From the NCBI GenBank assembly GCA_037442065.1, contig JBBIQZ010000046.1, positions 1-5,735 of the forward strand: DNA of 5,735 bases, read 5' to 3'. A program made the position numbers and the translations under genes. Below are positions 5,387 through 5,735 of this stretch, one piece after another. The notes under the pieces were generated by a model. It was given only the letters and a program-made list of their open reading frames with translations, was not told the origin of the DNA and did no database searches. Source of the stretch: JBBIQZ01 sp037442065. GTDB lineage: Bacteria > Patescibacteriota > CPR2_A > CG2-30-33-46. Numbering within the stretch: position 1 is the stretch's first letter; the number at the start of each line of letters is the position of its first letter.

Positions 5387-5407
5387 ATATTTTGTACAAT
5401 ATTTTGT
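5387..5407. repeat. 12-nt-period direct repeat, operator-like, in the spacer upstream of the NuoB-ferredoxin gene
   Basis: The 9-mer ATATTTTGT occurs at 5387-5395 and again at 5399-5407, a 12-bp period. The 8-bp palindrome TTGTACAA (5392-5399) bridges the two copies. The position, in a 95-nt spacer 55-75 nt upstream of the start codon, would suit a regulator-binding site, but the region is very AT-rich and no convincing -35/-10 pair was found around it. Confidence 0.3.
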
Positions 5408-5427
5408 CCAGATTATTGTTTACTCTG

Positions 5428-5670
5428 TTAAGTTATTTTAATATTTTCAATATAAACTTTATCAGTATCCTTGGCTACAACCTCAAAAACCGCTTTTTCA
5501 GCTGATGTCCCTTCTGCCTGCATTTTTAGTATATCTCTAAACTCTCTCTCGGTAAAATGCTCGTCTTTGGGTATAATTATTTTGGCTTCACAAAGCTTTT
5601 TCGCCTTATTTTTCTTAGCGACCCCTGTAATTTGCTCTATTATTTTTTCAGCTAAATAAATTTCATGCAT
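5428..5670 (-). CDS. hypA: HypA-like nickel-chaperone domain lacking the zinc ribbon
   Basis: 80 residues. It begins M-H-E-I-Y-L-A-E-K-I-I, the invariant N-terminal Met-His-Glu of HypA/HybF whose His2 binds nickel for [NiFe]-hydrogenase maturation. The following helix, beta strand, helix and the G-T-S-A-E-K-A-V-F-E-V-V stretch (54-65) match the HypA core. Family members are usually about 110-120 residues and continue with a zinc domain containing two C-x2-C pairs; here the chain ends after VYIENIKIT at a TAA, with only one Cys (C27), so the zinc module is absent. The DNA after the stop does not encode it before the next gene. The neighbouring NuoB-ferredoxin fusion supports a hydrogenase link. 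No Shine-Dalgarno precedes the ATG; the start is fixed by the MHE motif. It may be a minimal chaperone or a degenerate copy. Confidence 0.75.
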   Translation of the reverse strand: MHEIYLAEKIIEQITGVAKKNKAKKLCEAKIIIPKDEHFTEREFRDILKMQAEGTSAEKAVFEVVAKDTDKVYIENIKIT

Positions 5671-5687
5671 GGCTAGTAATTAGTAAC

Positions 5688-5711
5688 TAGGCACTAGACA
5701 TTAGGCACTAG
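5688..5711. repeat. short direct repeats upstream of the HypA-like gene
   Basis: The 10-mer TAGGCACTAG occurs at 5688-5697 and 5702-5711, a 14-nt period, next to CTAGTAATTAGTAACTAG (5673-5690), which is itself made of related TAGTAA words. It lies 18-41 nt upstream of the HypA-like start codon. Similar low-complexity ACTAG/TAGTAA strings are common filler in AT-rich Patescibacteria-like spacers. No promoter hexamers could be placed confidently here. Confidence 0.5.
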
Positions 5712-5735
5712 TATTCCCTGTTTTACCAATCAAGC

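Noticed and set aside
1..5735. Genome-wide UGA recoding (UGA as Gly or Trp)
   Set aside because: The intact genes encode Gly with GGN and Trp with TGG and contain no other in-frame TGA over more than 1400 codons; a recoded AT-rich genome should use TGA often.

Overview
This window comes from an AT-rich bacterial genome with almost every gene on the minus strand, so transcription runs from high to low coordinates. Very short genes, small membrane proteins of unfamiliar family, leaderless-looking starts and AT-rich intergenic filler with simple repeats suggest a Candidate Phyla Radiation (Patescibacteria/Parcubacteria-like) genome. That placement is an inference from style; no ribosomal RNA or ribosomal protein is present to fix it.

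In the order of transcription, 5735-4619 holds a hydrogenase-related pair. The first gene encodes an 80-residue HypA-like protein that keeps the N-terminal Met-His-Glu nickel motif but has no zinc-ribbon half. The second is a fusion of a [NiFe]-hydrogenase/NuoB-type small subunit (C-x2-C, GSC, GCP) with a 2x[4Fe-4S] ferredoxin, preceded by a perfect 9-bp hairpin 9 nt from its start codon. The catalytic large subunit and membrane subunits are not in the window and would be expected upstream, beyond 5735.

4613-3955 is a tRNA-rich stretch. It holds an intact tRNA-Gly(CCC), then a small FMN-binding split-barrel (pyridoxamine-phosphate-oxidase-like) gene interrupted by one in-frame TGA at codon 33. 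Next comes an intact tRNA-Thr(CGT) sandwiched between a 5' tRNA half and a 3' tRNA half whose acceptor strands do not match each other.

3932-649 is an envelope-glycan block. A 128-residue, three-helix membrane protein lies 3 nt upstream of a processive-type family 2 glycosyltransferase (D, DxD, ED, QxxRW). After an AT-rich intergenic repeat follows a WecA/TagO-type polyprenyl-phosphate sugar-1-phosphate transferase. The latter would start a lipid-linked glycan; the GT2 enzyme would extend or export a polysaccharide. The last gene (451-59) is a small zinc-ribbon protein with a near-perfect sigma70 promoter.

No CRISPR array, insertion sequence, integrase or replication origin was seen. All seven coding units end in TAA or TAG, none in TGA, which makes the single in-frame TGA more notable. 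The 1400-odd codons of the intact genes contain no other in-frame TGA, so a genome-wide recoding is unlikely.
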